Of a stretch of DNA of 12,515 bases, positions 5,955 to 12,515 are shown in pieces (the stretch's first letter is position 1; each line of letters opens with the position of its first letter). Source of the stretch: Zetaproteobacteria bacterium. GTDB taxonomy: Bacteria; Pseudomonadota; Zetaproteobacteria; Mariprofundales; Mariprofundaceae. Under the pieces are notes generated by a model that was not told the DNA's origin, did not search any database, and was given only the letters and a program-made list of their open reading frames with translations. The DNA lies in assembly GCA_021545625.1 (NCBI GenBank), contig JAJRVH010000087.1, positions 1 through 12,515 on the forward strand, given 5' to 3'. Position numbers and translations under genes: made by a program.

Positions 5955-7169
5955 TTACATTAGCATTTCAATGTCAAGCGTGGTGGTCTTGTTCGTGCCA
6001 TTGACGTTAGCACCATAGATAGTGGTGCTGGCAATCTTGTCTGACTGATAGGTCAGAGCAATCACAAAGTTCTGATACACTTCGAACTCGGCACCAAACA
6101 GAGTCGATTTGATAGACTCGTTGCCAGTCTTGTCCTGACCATAGCCAGCCATCAGAACCAGGTTGTGGGTCGGCTTAACAGTACCGCGGAACGAGTAGCC
6201 CTTGCGGGTATTCGTAAGGCTTGCATTGTAGACATTGGCCTTTGCCAGTGAACCTGCAGCAGCCTGAGCATAGTCAGCATAGAAACCAACCTGCGTGTCA
6301 CCAAACTCACCCTGAGCCTGGAAGTCAATACCCCAGCGCTTGGCAGCAGCAACAGCCAGAGCAGCGTTCGGATCATAGATGGAACCGGTGGTCAGGATGC
6401 CACCCAGACCCAGCTCGAGGCCACCGGCTTCGAAAAAGCCAACAGCGCGCACCATGGTAGCCAGCTTCAGGCTCGGCAGGCCGGGAGCACCAGTCTGATC
6501 AACAGCGGCAGCGATCTGACCAAGCTGGACAGTCGCAGTCTCGTTGCCTGCCCAGGCAGCAAAACCGAAGTTCAGGGCAGAAGCCGCCTTGGACATACGG
6601 TGGTTAATGGAAATATTCTTACCACCCATCAGGCCGCCGTGCTGACCCCAAACGCTCATCAGCTGCATACCGGCATCTTCACCGAAACCGGAGTTGTAGT
6701 AGTTCAGACCAGCCTTGAAACTGCCAAAGTCGAAGGAGGTGAAGATCTGATGGTTACCAAAACCACCGCCAGCGGTATCCATTTCAAGGAATACGCCGAC
6801 ATTAGAGCCAACACGACCACCGATCAGGACAACCTGGTCACCATAGACGATGTCTTTGGTCTTAACATTTGCGTAACTGTCGCTGAAAACGACATTCGGA
6901 CGCACCACAACGGTAGCGTTCAGAACGGACGGGATAGACAGAGCCTCATCCTCAACCAGTGCCTGCTCGCCAACATCGGTCAGGGCGTTCTGTTTGAATG
7001 CGCGGCCAAATGCGTTCAGAGTCGGAAAGCTCTGGAAGTGGCAGCTCAGGCAGGCAGCGCCGGTCTGGCGTGCGAATGCCGGGATTGCTTCGGAAGTGGT
7101 CGGTGCAACCGCGACAGCGGAAACAGCAACAACAGCGAAGGCAGCAGCAGAAAGAAGAATCTTCTTCAT
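5955..7169 (-). CDS. cyc2: Cyc2-type fused monohaem cytochrome c / outer-membrane porin, probable Fe(II) oxidase
   Basis: The 404-residue precursor has a Sec signal peptide (1-28, ending TSEA). It is followed at once by the Cyc2 signature IPAFARQTGAACLSCHFQ, with a single haem site CLSCH at 40-44, and then FPTLNAFGRAFK. The remaining ~330 residues are Gly-rich with alternating hydrophobic strands and no further CxxCH, as expected of a beta-barrel, ending in TTLDIEMLM. In neutrophilic iron oxidisers Cyc2 takes electrons from Fe(II) at the cell surface and passes them to periplasmic cytochromes; the length fits that group (the Acidithiobacillus form is longer). ATG 7169 has GAGAGG 9 bases upstream. 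The gene is more A/T-rich than its flanks (43% and 50% GC in two sampled 60-base lines), which could reflect high expression or transfer. Fe(II) oxidation is inferred from the family. Confidence 0.82.
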   Translation of the reverse strand: MKKILLSAAAFAVVAVSAVAVAPTTSEAIPAFARQTGAACLSCHFQSFPTLNAFGRAFKQNALTDVGEQALVEDEALSIPSVLNATVVVRPNVVFSDSYANVKTKDIVYGDQVVLIGGRVGSNVGVFLEMDTAGGGFGNHQIFTSFDFGSFKAGLNYYNSGFGEDAGMQLMSVWGQHGGLMGGKNISINHRMSKAASALNFGFAAWAGNETATVQLGQIAAAVDQTGAPGLPSLKLATMVRAVGFFEAGGLELGLGGILTTGSIYDPNAALAVAAAKRWGIDFQAQGEFGDTQVGFYADYAQAAAGSLAKANVYNASLTNTRKGYSFRGTVKPTHNLVLMAGYGQDKTGNESIKSTLFGAEFEVYQNFVIALTYQSDKIASTTIYGANVNGTNKTTTLDIEMLM

Positions 7170-7279
7170 GTGTTATTACCTCTCGATAGATTTGACTCCG
7201 TGGAGCCATGTTTAAAAGCCCTCCCCTCGTTTCATGCGCCTTTCTTCGACCTGCGGCCTGAATGGATCAAGGTCCGCAG

Positions 7280-7306
7280 AAAAAACGCACGCCCTTCCGG
7301 GAGGTG
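7280..7306 (-). terminator. possible terminator after the glutamate-cysteine ligase gene
   Basis: On the minus strand GTG-AG-GGG pairs with CCC-G-CAC in complement (stem 7299-7306 with 7288-7294, 4-base loop, one internal mismatch) and runs into CG then six T residues (7285-7280). The stem is short. It sits about 110 bases past the ligase stop and 110 bases before cyc2, so it would insulate cyc2 from upstream transcription. Confidence 0.35.
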
Positions 7307-7341
7307 TCCGAACCATGGGCGCTCCATGCAAGCGGGTCAAC

Positions 7342-7376
7342 ATGACACACCCCTGTGTGTGTCATTTCGACACAGG
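7342..7376. repeat. overlapping, mutually exclusive inverted repeats upstream of cyc2
   Basis: ATGACACAC (7342-7350) and GTGTGTCAT (7357-7365) are a perfect 9-base inverted pair with a 6-base loop. CCTGTGTGTGTC (7352-7363) can instead pair, with bulged bases, with GACACAGG (7369-7376). Only one of the two can form at a time. There is no T-run beside them. This could be an operator for a dimeric regulator or an RNA switch; nothing more can be said. Confidence 0.5.
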
Positions 7377-7415
7377 TTGGCGCCCCATCACAGTACACAT
7401 CGATATCATAACCGA

Positions 7416-8753
7416 TCAGGGATGCATGGCCTCGAAAAACAGCCGGTCGATATTCCCGTGCCATTCACCATGAAACGAGGCCAGCCAGCGTTCGGCCTGC
7501 GTCCGGCCTGCGGCCACGGCCGCCTGCAGCGGCTTCAGGAAACAGGACTCGCTGTCGCCCGCCTCGTTGCGGATGCCGATGCGCTCCAGCCCGCCCGCGG
7601 CGATATCAAGCATGCGCTCGCACAATGCCAGCACCGTCGTATCGCGAAAGCCCGCCTGCAGCGCCGCGGCCGGCACGGCGGCGCGCAGGGCCGTGACCTC
7701 GGCATGCGTCCAGTCGGCCGTCATCGCCCGCGCCTCGGCCAGCGCGCGCTCATCATACAGCAGGCCCTTCCACAGCGCCGGCAGCGAGCAGATCCACGGC
7801 CACGGCCCGGCATCCGCGCCCCGCATTTCCAGATACTGTTTCAGACGCACATCGGGAAACAGCGTGGAAACATGCAGCTCCCAGTCGCCGATGACCGGAA
7901 ACTCGCCGGGCAGCTGCGCCAGCCGCCCCCGCAGGAAGTCGCGAAAACTGCCGCCCGCGCAGTCGATATAGCGCCCGTCGCGGATCACAAAATACATCGG
8001 CGCATCCAGCGCCCATTCGGTATAGGAAGCAAAGCCGAAATCCTCATCGAACACACAGGCCGGGATGCCGGTGCGCATCGGATCGGTGTCCAGCCAGCAG
8101 GCCGCGCGCATCGACAACACCCCGGCGGGCCGGCCTTCCAGAAAGGGGCTGGCCGCGAACAGCGCCGTAACCAGCGGTTGCAGGCACAGGCTGACGCGCA
8201 TCTTGGCGGCCATGTCGGCCTCGTCGGAAAAATCGAGATTGGCCTGCACGGTGGCGGTCCTGAGCATCATGTCCAGACCGCCACCGCCCACGCGGGGCAT
8301 GTATTCACGCATCACCGCATAGCGGGCCTTGGGCATCCACGGGATATCCCCGCGCCGCCATTTGGGCTGGAAGCCCAGCCCCAGAAAGCCGATGTTCAGG
8401 TTTTCGGTCACCGCCTTCAGCAGCTTCAGATGATCGGTCGTTTCGCGGCAGGTGTCGAAGATGCTGGCCAGCGGCGCGCCCGAAAGCTCCAGCTGGCCGC
8501 CGGGCTCCAGCGTGATCGAGGCAGGCCCCCGCCTGAGCGCAATCAGATGCCCGCTCTCACACACCGGCTCCCAGCCCGGCTGCAACATTTCCAGCACCCG
8601 CGATATGCTGCGTTCGCCCTCGTAGGGGATCGGCCGCAGGGTTTCGGCGCAAAAGCCGATTTTTTCATGTTCGGTGCCGATGCGCCATTCGGATGCCGGC
8701 TTGCATCCTTCGGCAAACCAGGCCGACAGGTCATCAACGGTCAGACGGGACAT
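7416..8753 (-). CDS. gshA: glutamate-cysteine ligase, plant/proteobacterial (GCS2) type
   Basis: The enzyme makes gamma-glutamylcysteine from glutamate, cysteine and ATP, the first and limiting step of glutathione synthesis in the cytoplasm. The 445-residue length is normal for the plant-type family, which is unrelated in sequence to E. coli GshA. Signatures seen are WRIGTEHEK (23-31), LEPGGQLELSGAP (82-94), TATVQANLDF and FEMRGADAG-like EMRGADAGPWPW. ATG 8753 gives the usual N-terminus (DDLSAWFAEGCKP) but lacks a Shine-Dalgarno. Only 11 bases separate it from the 22-base arm of a large inverted repeat, which would put a very stable hairpin in the leader. It lies 157 bases after a VOC (glyoxalase-fold) gene in the same direction. 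gshB is not in the window. Confidence 0.88.
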   Translation of the reverse strand: MSRLTVDDLSAWFAEGCKPASEWRIGTEHEKIGFCAETLRPIPYEGERSISRVLEMLQPGWEPVCESGHLIALRRGPASITLEPGGQLELSGAPLASIFDTCRETTDHLKLLKAVTENLNIGFLGLGFQPKWRRGDIPWMPKARYAVMREYMPRVGGGGLDMMLRTATVQANLDFSDEADMAAKMRVSLCLQPLVTALFAASPFLEGRPAGVLSMRAACWLDTDPMRTGIPACVFDEDFGFASYTEWALDAPMYFVIRDGRYIDCAGGSFRDFLRGRLAQLPGEFPVIGDWELHVSTLFPDVRLKQYLEMRGADAGPWPWICSLPALWKGLLYDERALAEARAMTADWTHAEVTALRAAVPAAALQAGFRDTTVLALCERMLDIAAGGLERIGIRNEAGDSESCFLKPLQAAVAAGRTQAERWLASFHGEWHGNIDRLFFEAMHP

Positions 8754-8764
8754 CGCGCCAAGCT

Positions 8765-8866
8765 AGGGCCTGTTCCCGCAAATTCCAGTGTTGTCGAAGA
8801 CGCCGGATTCGATGCGGTGCAAGGCATTCCGGGCGGGATGTGCCGGAATTTGCGGGAACAGGCCCT
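8765..8866. repeat. 102-base MITE-like element with perfect 22-base terminal inverted repeats
   Basis: The arms 8765-8786 (beginning AGGGCCTGTTCCCGC) and 8845-8866 (ending GCGGGAACAGGCCCT) are perfect reverse complements, enclosing 58 bases with no ORF of note. Ends beginning GGGCCTGTT resemble termini of IS5-type insertion sequences, so a non-autonomous MITE is likely; this is inference. No clear target duplication is seen (left flank CAAGCT, right flank GCCGAC). It fills most of the 157-base gap between the VOC gene and the glutamate-cysteine ligase gene, and as RNA would form a 22-bp hairpin directly before the latter's start codon. It lacks a T-run, so it is not a standard terminator. Confidence 0.65.
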
Positions 8867-8910
8867 GCCGACGACCCCGCCCGGCAAAGACTCCGGAAAA
8901 GCATCGGAAT

Positions 8911-9270
8911 TCAGGACTGAAGCAGTTCGATGGCATTGCCGTCCGGATCGCGACAGAACAGCGCGGCGCGCCCGGAACGGCTCATCGTGTACGGGATGCC
9001 CGCATGCTCAAGCGCGCGGCGAATGCCCTGAAGATCCGCAACCGCCAGCGCCAGGTGACGATCGCGGCCGCCATGCTCCGGCACATGGCAGCCCGTACAG
9101 GGGTTGTCCAGACGCATCAGGTGAATCTGGCCGCCTCCCTCAAGCCGATAGAAGATGCCGTCGAAGCCCAGCTCCGGCCTTGGCGCGCGGCACAGCCCCA
9201 GCACCTGCTCGTAAAACGTCGCCGCCGCATCCAGATCCGCGACCAGCAGCCCGACATGCACCAGCTTCAT
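8911..9270 (-). CDS. VOC (glyoxalase/bleomycin-resistance fold) family protein
   Basis: The 119-residue protein is a single vicinal-oxygen-chelate module pair: it begins MKLVHVGLLVADLDAAATFYEQVLGL and ends FCRDPDGNAIELLQS, both textbook VOC patterns. The four expected metal-ligand positions are H5, H50 (QIHLM), H72 (RHLALAV) and E115 (NAIELL), so a metal-dependent enzyme such as a glyoxalase I-like lyase is plausible, though the substrate cannot be read from sequence. A CxxCH-like GCHVPEHG string (60-67) is probably incidental. Its start overlaps the stop of the GT2 gene by 4 bases (ATGA). It is followed by the glutathione-synthesis gene, and glyoxalase I uses glutathione, so a link is possible. 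Confidence 0.85.
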   Translation of the reverse strand: MKLVHVGLLVADLDAAATFYEQVLGLCRAPRPELGFDGIFYRLEGGGQIHLMRLDNPCTGCHVPEHGGRDRHLALAVADLQGIRRALEHAGIPYTMSRSGRAALFCRDPDGNAIELLQS

Positions 9271-9998
9271 CCGCCCGACCGCCGCTCAAGCGCCCGATGC
9301 ATCCAGCGGATACGCATCAGGTCAACGAACATCAGCGCCGGATCGGTCAGCAACCGCACCCGCGAATGCTCCTCGTTCACCCAGCGAACCGGAATTTCCG
9401 CCACCTCGAATCCGAACAGGCCCGCCAGATACAGCAGCTCGACATCGAAGCTGAATCCGTCCAGCCGCTGCTCGGCAAAGATCGCCTCCGCCGCATCGGC
9501 CGTGAACGCCTTGAATCCGCACTGGGTATCGCGCATGGCGATGCCGACCATGACGCGCATCAGGGCATTGAAGGTCTGCCCCATATGCTCCCTGAGCCAC
9601 GACTGATGTTCGGCGATTTCGGACTGCGGATGCTGGCGGGAGGCAATCACCACATCCGCGCCTTCATCCATGGCTGCGAACACCTTTTCGACCTCGCACA
9701 CATGCGTCGAATGGTCGGCATCCATGAACAGGCGCACATCGCCCGAGGCCGCCAGCATGCCGCGCCGCACGGCCGCTCCCTTGCCCCTGTTTTGCGGCTG
9801 GCGCAACAGGCCCAGACCGGGCATCGCCGTCTGCAGGCGCTCCACGCAGGCGCAGGTATCGTCCGTGCTGCCGTCGTCGACAACGATCAGTTCATAATCG
9901 CCGGGCATATATTGTTCAAGCCAGCCGTAAGCCTCCTCAAGGGTGGCGGGCAGGCGACGCGCCTCGTTAAAACCGGGAATCACGACCGACAGACGCAT
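9267..9998 (-). CDS. GT2 family glycosyltransferase, polyprenyl-/dolichyl-phosphate sugar synthase type
   Basis: The 243-residue enzyme has the GT-A fold: MRLSVVIPGFNEARRLP at the start, DDGSTDD (41-47), NRGKGAAVRRG (70-80), the metal-binding DADHST (93-98) and TQCGFKAF further on. This set is typical of Alg5/DPM1-like enzymes that move a sugar from a nucleotide donor to a polyprenyl phosphate on the inner face of the membrane. No C-terminal membrane helices are present. The frame is open to 10805, but upstream of 9998 it reads as low-complexity Ala/Gly/Arg antisense to nothing recognisable and overlaps the ArnT-like gene. ATG 9998 shares one base with that gene's TGA (TGATG), marking tight coupling. 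The lipid-linked sugar made here is the likely donor for the ArnT-like transferase. Confidence 0.88.
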   Translation of the reverse strand: MRLSVVIPGFNEARRLPATLEEAYGWLEQYMPGDYELIVVDDGSTDDTCACVERLQTAMPGLGLLRQPQNRGKGAAVRRGMLAASGDVRLFMDADHSTHVCEVEKVFAAMDEGADVVIASRQHPQSEIAEHQSWLREHMGQTFNALMRVMVGIAMRDTQCGFKAFTADAAEAIFAEQRLDGFSFDVELLYLAGLFGFEVAEIPVRWVNEEHSRVRLLTDPALMFVDLMRIRWMHRALERRSGG

Positions 9999-11647
9999 CA
10001 GCCACCCTCCTTCGGAAACACGCTGAAAAGAAGATAGCCGCCGCGGTCCAGCAAAGGCCGGCGCCCGGCAATCGCCGGCGGCAACTCTCCGCCGGTCTCG
10101 CTGCGCAGCATCAGCATGAACGGCTCCCCGCCGCCGAGCAGGCCGGCAAGCTTCTGCCGGTCGATCATCGCGTAATTCCTGCCTCCGTAAAACGAAACCG
10201 ACGGCGCATTCAGATAAAGGGAATACAGCGGCATGTCCGCGGGAGCCGCGCGCACCGTGGCTGCCATCTCCATCAGCGGCCCCTGAATCAGCCGGGCCGC
10301 AAAGCCGCCCAGCCCGACCAGCAGCGTGACCTGCAACAGCATGCCCAGAACGATCATCCGCCAGACCGCCTGTTCCGGACGCCGCCCGGCCAGCAGCCAG
10401 ACGATCGCCAGCAGCAGCATGCCACCGGACAGAACCACCATCCAGCCGGGCTCGACAGGCTGGGCGACAATGGCCAGCGCCCGCGGATGCGATACCAGAC
10501 CGCTCAGCCACGGATAGATCCATGGCAGCAACAGCATCACCCATGCCATCGGCATCAGCACCAGCGCCGTCGCCCATGCCAGACGATGCAGATGCGGCGG
10601 CCGGGCCCGCCGCCAGGCCATGGCAAGCAACAGGGCCACGGCCGGATAGATGCTGGAGATATAATGCGGCAGCTTGGTCTGGGCCAGTGTAAACAGCAGC
10701 ATCACCACGCCGATCCACAGCAGACAGACGCGCGCCAGCTGCCCGGCCTCTCCGCGCAGCCGCACCACGGCGCTGCCGAACAGCCACGGCATCCAGGCCA
10801 GCCACGGCAACACCGACGCGGCAAACACGATCAGATAATAGTACCAGCCGCCGCCGTGGCCCTGCATCGGATGCAGCGCACGGCCGATGTTCTGCACCCA
10901 GATGAACTCATAGAGAAACGCCGGACCATTGGCGATCAGGATCATCAGGTACCAGGGCAGGGCCGCGACCAGAAACAGTCCCGCCGCCGACAGCCACGGG
11001 ATGTCCCGCAACAGCGGCGATCTGCCCCGGTCAAGCAGACGATCCAGCCCCATCACCAGCAACGGAATCACAAAACCGACCGGCCCCTTGATGCTGACTG
11101 CGCAACCGGCCAGCAATGCCGCCCGGCGCATCAGGGATGCCCGTCCCTCGTGCCGCCACAGCAGATAGAAAACCAGCGCTCCGGCGACAAAGAAGTTCAG
11201 AACCGCATCCAGGATCGCCGCATGCGCAAGAAAGCCGACCTCGAACATGCTCAGATAGATCAGGGCTGTCAGCCAGCCGAAGGCGGCACCATGCAGCCTG
11301 CGCCCGCCCCACAGCAGCAACAGGGCCGTGGCCAGCGAAAACAGCAGCGACGGCAACCGCGCTGCAAAGGCGTTCTCTCCAAATATCGCAAAGCAGACAT
11401 CCATCAGGTAATAGGTAAACGGCGGCTTTTCGAAAAAGCGCATGCCGTTCGCCTCCGGCACCAGCCACTGACCGTGATGCATCATATCCAGCGCCGTTTG
11501 CGCATAGACCGTTTCATCATAATCGAACAGCGGCACCAGACCGATCGTGGCCAGCGCCAGCAGCAACCATGCCAGCAACAGCCAGCGGGGGAGGAAAACG
11601 GCAAACATAAGGCCGGCAAATCTAGGCAAAGCCGGCATAAAAAGCAT
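9998..11647 (-). CDS. ArnT/PMT-like (GT39/GT83) integral membrane glycosyltransferase
   Basis: The 549-residue protein has roughly a dozen hydrophobic segments. It shows the ArnT hallmarks: FDYDE (41-45) in the first periplasmic loop with the catalytic-type acidic pair, and FFEKPPFTYYL (71-81). Family members use a polyprenyl-phosphate sugar as donor and modify lipid A, proteins or other envelope glycans on the periplasmic face; ArnT itself adds aminoarabinose to lipid A. The downstream GT2 could make its donor. No other arn genes are in the window, so the sugar and acceptor are unknown. ATG 11647 lacks a clear ribosome site; MPAL at 11638 or MFAV at 11608 are alternatives. It diverges from the UPF0104 gene across 59 bases, in which I see no clear promoter. 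Confidence 0.85.
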   Translation of the reverse strand: MLFMPALPRFAGLMFAVFLPRWLLLAWLLLALATIGLVPLFDYDETVYAQTALDMMHHGQWLVPEANGMRFFEKPPFTYYLMDVCFAIFGENAFAARLPSLLFSLATALLLLWGGRRLHGAAFGWLTALIYLSMFEVGFLAHAAILDAVLNFFVAGALVFYLLWRHEGRASLMRRAALLAGCAVSIKGPVGFVIPLLVMGLDRLLDRGRSPLLRDIPWLSAAGLFLVAALPWYLMILIANGPAFLYEFIWVQNIGRALHPMQGHGGGWYYYLIVFAASVLPWLAWMPWLFGSAVVRLRGEAGQLARVCLLWIGVVMLLFTLAQTKLPHYISSIYPAVALLLAMAWRRARPPHLHRLAWATALVLMPMAWVMLLLPWIYPWLSGLVSHPRALAIVAQPVEPGWMVVLSGGMLLLAIVWLLAGRRPEQAVWRMIVLGMLLQVTLLVGLGGFAARLIQGPLMEMAATVRAAPADMPLYSLYLNAPSVSFYGGRNYAMIDRQKLAGLLGGGEPFMLMLRSETGGELPPAIAGRRPLLDRGGYLLFSVFPKEGG

Positions 11648-11706
11648 CCATGCCGTTGCCGGCGCGCCGTTTGCCCTCGGCCGCCCGGACTCCTAGGCTT
11701 GCCCGC

Positions 11707-12515
11707 ATGATCCGATCCCGCTGGCCGCTGCTGCTCAAGGCCGCCCTGACATTCGCCCTGCTCGGCGCAGTGATCAGCTATATCGACCTCGGCGATGTCT
11801 GGCAACGGGTCCGCTCGGCCGACCCGCTGCTGCTGGCCGGAGCCGTCGCGCTGATGGCCGGCGGCTATGTGCTGTGCGGCATCCGCTGGGCATGGATGGC
11901 CGAAGGGCTCGGCATCGAGGTTTCCCCGTCGCGCAAGGTCCGCCTCTATTTTCTGGGCATGTTCGCAAGCCTGTTCCTGCCATCCACGATCGGCGGCGAT
12001 GTCGTGCGCGCGGTTCTGCTGGCCAAAAGCGAAGGGCGCACGTCCATGGCCGTGCCGGCCGCCGCCAGCGTCGTACTCGACCGCATCAACGGCCTGTATG
12101 CTCTGGTATTGCTGATCAGCGTCTGCATGCTCGCCTTTTCCTGGCCAACGGAATTCTGGATCGTCTGGATCCTGATGGCGGGCGGCATGTGGCTGCTGCT
12201 GTTGCTGATCCCCTGGCTCTGGCAGCGCCTGCCCGCAAGGCTGAGCCGGTTTCAGGAACTGCCCCTGGCCAGCCCCCGCTTTCGCCGCATGTGGTGGCGC
12301 TCATTGCCGGTATCGATGCTGTTTCAGATCATGGTCGTGCAAACCCATGTGCTGCTGGGCATGGCCGTCGGCCTCGACATGAGCTGGGCCGCGTTCGCGG
12401 TCATGGTGGGACTGGTGGCGCTGGTGTCGATCCTTCCCGTTTCGCTCAACGGCTTCGGCCTCAGGGAGGCCGGCTATATCGGCCTGGCCAGCTGGCTGGG
12501 CGCCGATGCCTCGGC
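11707..12515 (+). CDS. UPF0104/AglD-like (lysylphosphatidylglycerol synthase transmembrane region) flippase-like protein, 3' end cut by window
   Basis: From ATG 11707 the frame is open to the window end (269 codons and no stop). The product is a multi-pass membrane protein with the family's typical FLGMFASLFLPSTIGGDVVRA (around 82-102) and the late block ILPVSLNGFGLREAGYIGL, here close to the window edge. The full family is usually 300-350 residues, so some 40-80 residues are missing. Relatives include the flippase half of MprF and AglD-type proteins encoded beside glycosyltransferases; a lipid-flipping role is inferred only. It is divergent from the ArnT-like gene, consistent with one envelope-glycan locus. 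No strong ribosome site is seen before the ATG. Confidence 0.85.
   Translation, partial: MIRSRWPLLLKAALTFALLGAVISYIDLGDVWQRVRSADPLLLAGAVALMAGGYVLCGIRWAWMAEGLGIEVSPSRKVRLYFLGMFASLFLPSTIGGDVVRAVLLAKSEGRTSMAVPAAASVVLDRINGLYALVLLISVCMLAFSWPTEFWIVWILMAGGMWLLLLLIPWLWQRLPARLSRFQELPLASPRFRRMWWRSLPVSMLFQIMVVQTHVLLGMAVGLDMSWAAFAVMVGLVALVSILPVSLNGFGLREAGYIGLASWLGADAS

Larger units (their letters stand above)
7170..7415 (-). promoter_or_regulatory. structured leader/regulatory region upstream of cyc2
   Basis: The 246 bases between the gshA-like stop and cyc2 hold no credible conserved gene but several inverted repeats: TGACTCC/GGAGCCA (7193-7208), CTGCGG-type hairpin with two bulges (7251-7279), a weak stem plus T-run (7280-7306), CATGG/CCATG (7314-7328) and a pair of overlapping hairpins (7342-7376). 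I could not find a convincing -35/-10 for cyc2 here. GGGGAGGG (7226-7219) is a strong ribosome-site-like sequence, but it precedes an ATG (7209) in another frame. The region is the obvious place for control of cyc2. Confidence 0.5.

Noticed and set aside
8759..8872. Target-site duplication flanking the 102-base inverted-repeat element
   Set aside because: The flanks (CAAGCT and GCCGAC) do not repeat convincingly, so a transposition scar is not claimed.
6600..10037. 1145-codon plus-strand open frame opposite cyc2, gshA, VOC and GT2 genes
   Set aside because: It lies antisense to four well-supported genes, its composition is His/Arg/Gln/Pro-rich low complexity typical of the complement of GC-rich genes, and it shows no recognisable domain.
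9999..10805. N-terminal extension of the GT2 frame up to 10805
   Set aside because: The extension overlaps the ArnT-like coding sequence and is Ala/Gly/Arg low complexity; GT2 proteins begin at the MRLSVVIPGF start, which shares a base with the upstream stop.
10487..11710. 407-codon plus-strand frame opposite the ArnT-like gene
   Set aside because: Gln/His/Arg-rich shadow of a membrane protein gene; no ribosome site or motif.

Overview
The window reads as a moderately high-GC chromosomal segment of a Gram-negative proteobacterium. The organism's most telling gene is a Cyc2-type cytochrome-porin (5955-7169, minus), the outer-membrane iron oxidase of neutrophilic Fe(II)-oxidising bacteria. With the BamC-like lipoprotein, ArnT-type glycosyltransferase and E. 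coli-like tRNA-Ala(GGC), this suggests a neutrophilic iron oxidiser such as a Zetaproteobacterium, a Gallionella-like betaproteobacterium or a marine gammaproteobacterium. The taxon is inferred and cannot be settled from this window.

Left end (1-694): the start of a Tat-exported protein on the minus strand, probably the small subunit of a membrane FAD-dependent sugar/polyol dehydrogenase, is cut by the window edge. Next comes tRNA-Ala(GGC) with its own promoter and terminator, diverging from the trp operon.

695-5096 (plus): a compact tryptophan operon, trpE-trpG-trpD-(GxxExxY gene)-trpC. Together trpE/G/D/C turn chorismate into indole-3-glycerol phosphate. Genes are joined by stop/start overlaps (trpE/trpG and trpD/GxxExxY), and trpC is preceded by a 17-codon ORF whose stop overlaps the trpC start. 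The PD-(D/E)XK-like GxxExxY gene and the unusual 127-base spacer after it look like an insertion into the operon.

5129-7415 (minus): cyc2, a strong intrinsic terminator, then a BamC-like lipoprotein with its own promoter. Both genes are clearly more A/T-rich than their neighbours. The 246-base leader upstream of cyc2 is packed with inverted repeats.

7416-11647 (minus): an apparent operon of an ArnT/PMT-like membrane glycosyltransferase, a polyprenyl-phosphate-type GT2, a VOC (glyoxalase-fold) protein and a plant-type glutamate-cysteine ligase. The first three overlap by 1 and 4 bases. A 102-base MITE-like element with perfect 22-base inverted ends lies immediately before the ligase gene.

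11707-12515 (plus): a divergent, truncated UPF0104/AglD flippase-like membrane protein, which fits the lipid-linked glycan theme of the adjacent glycosyltransferases.
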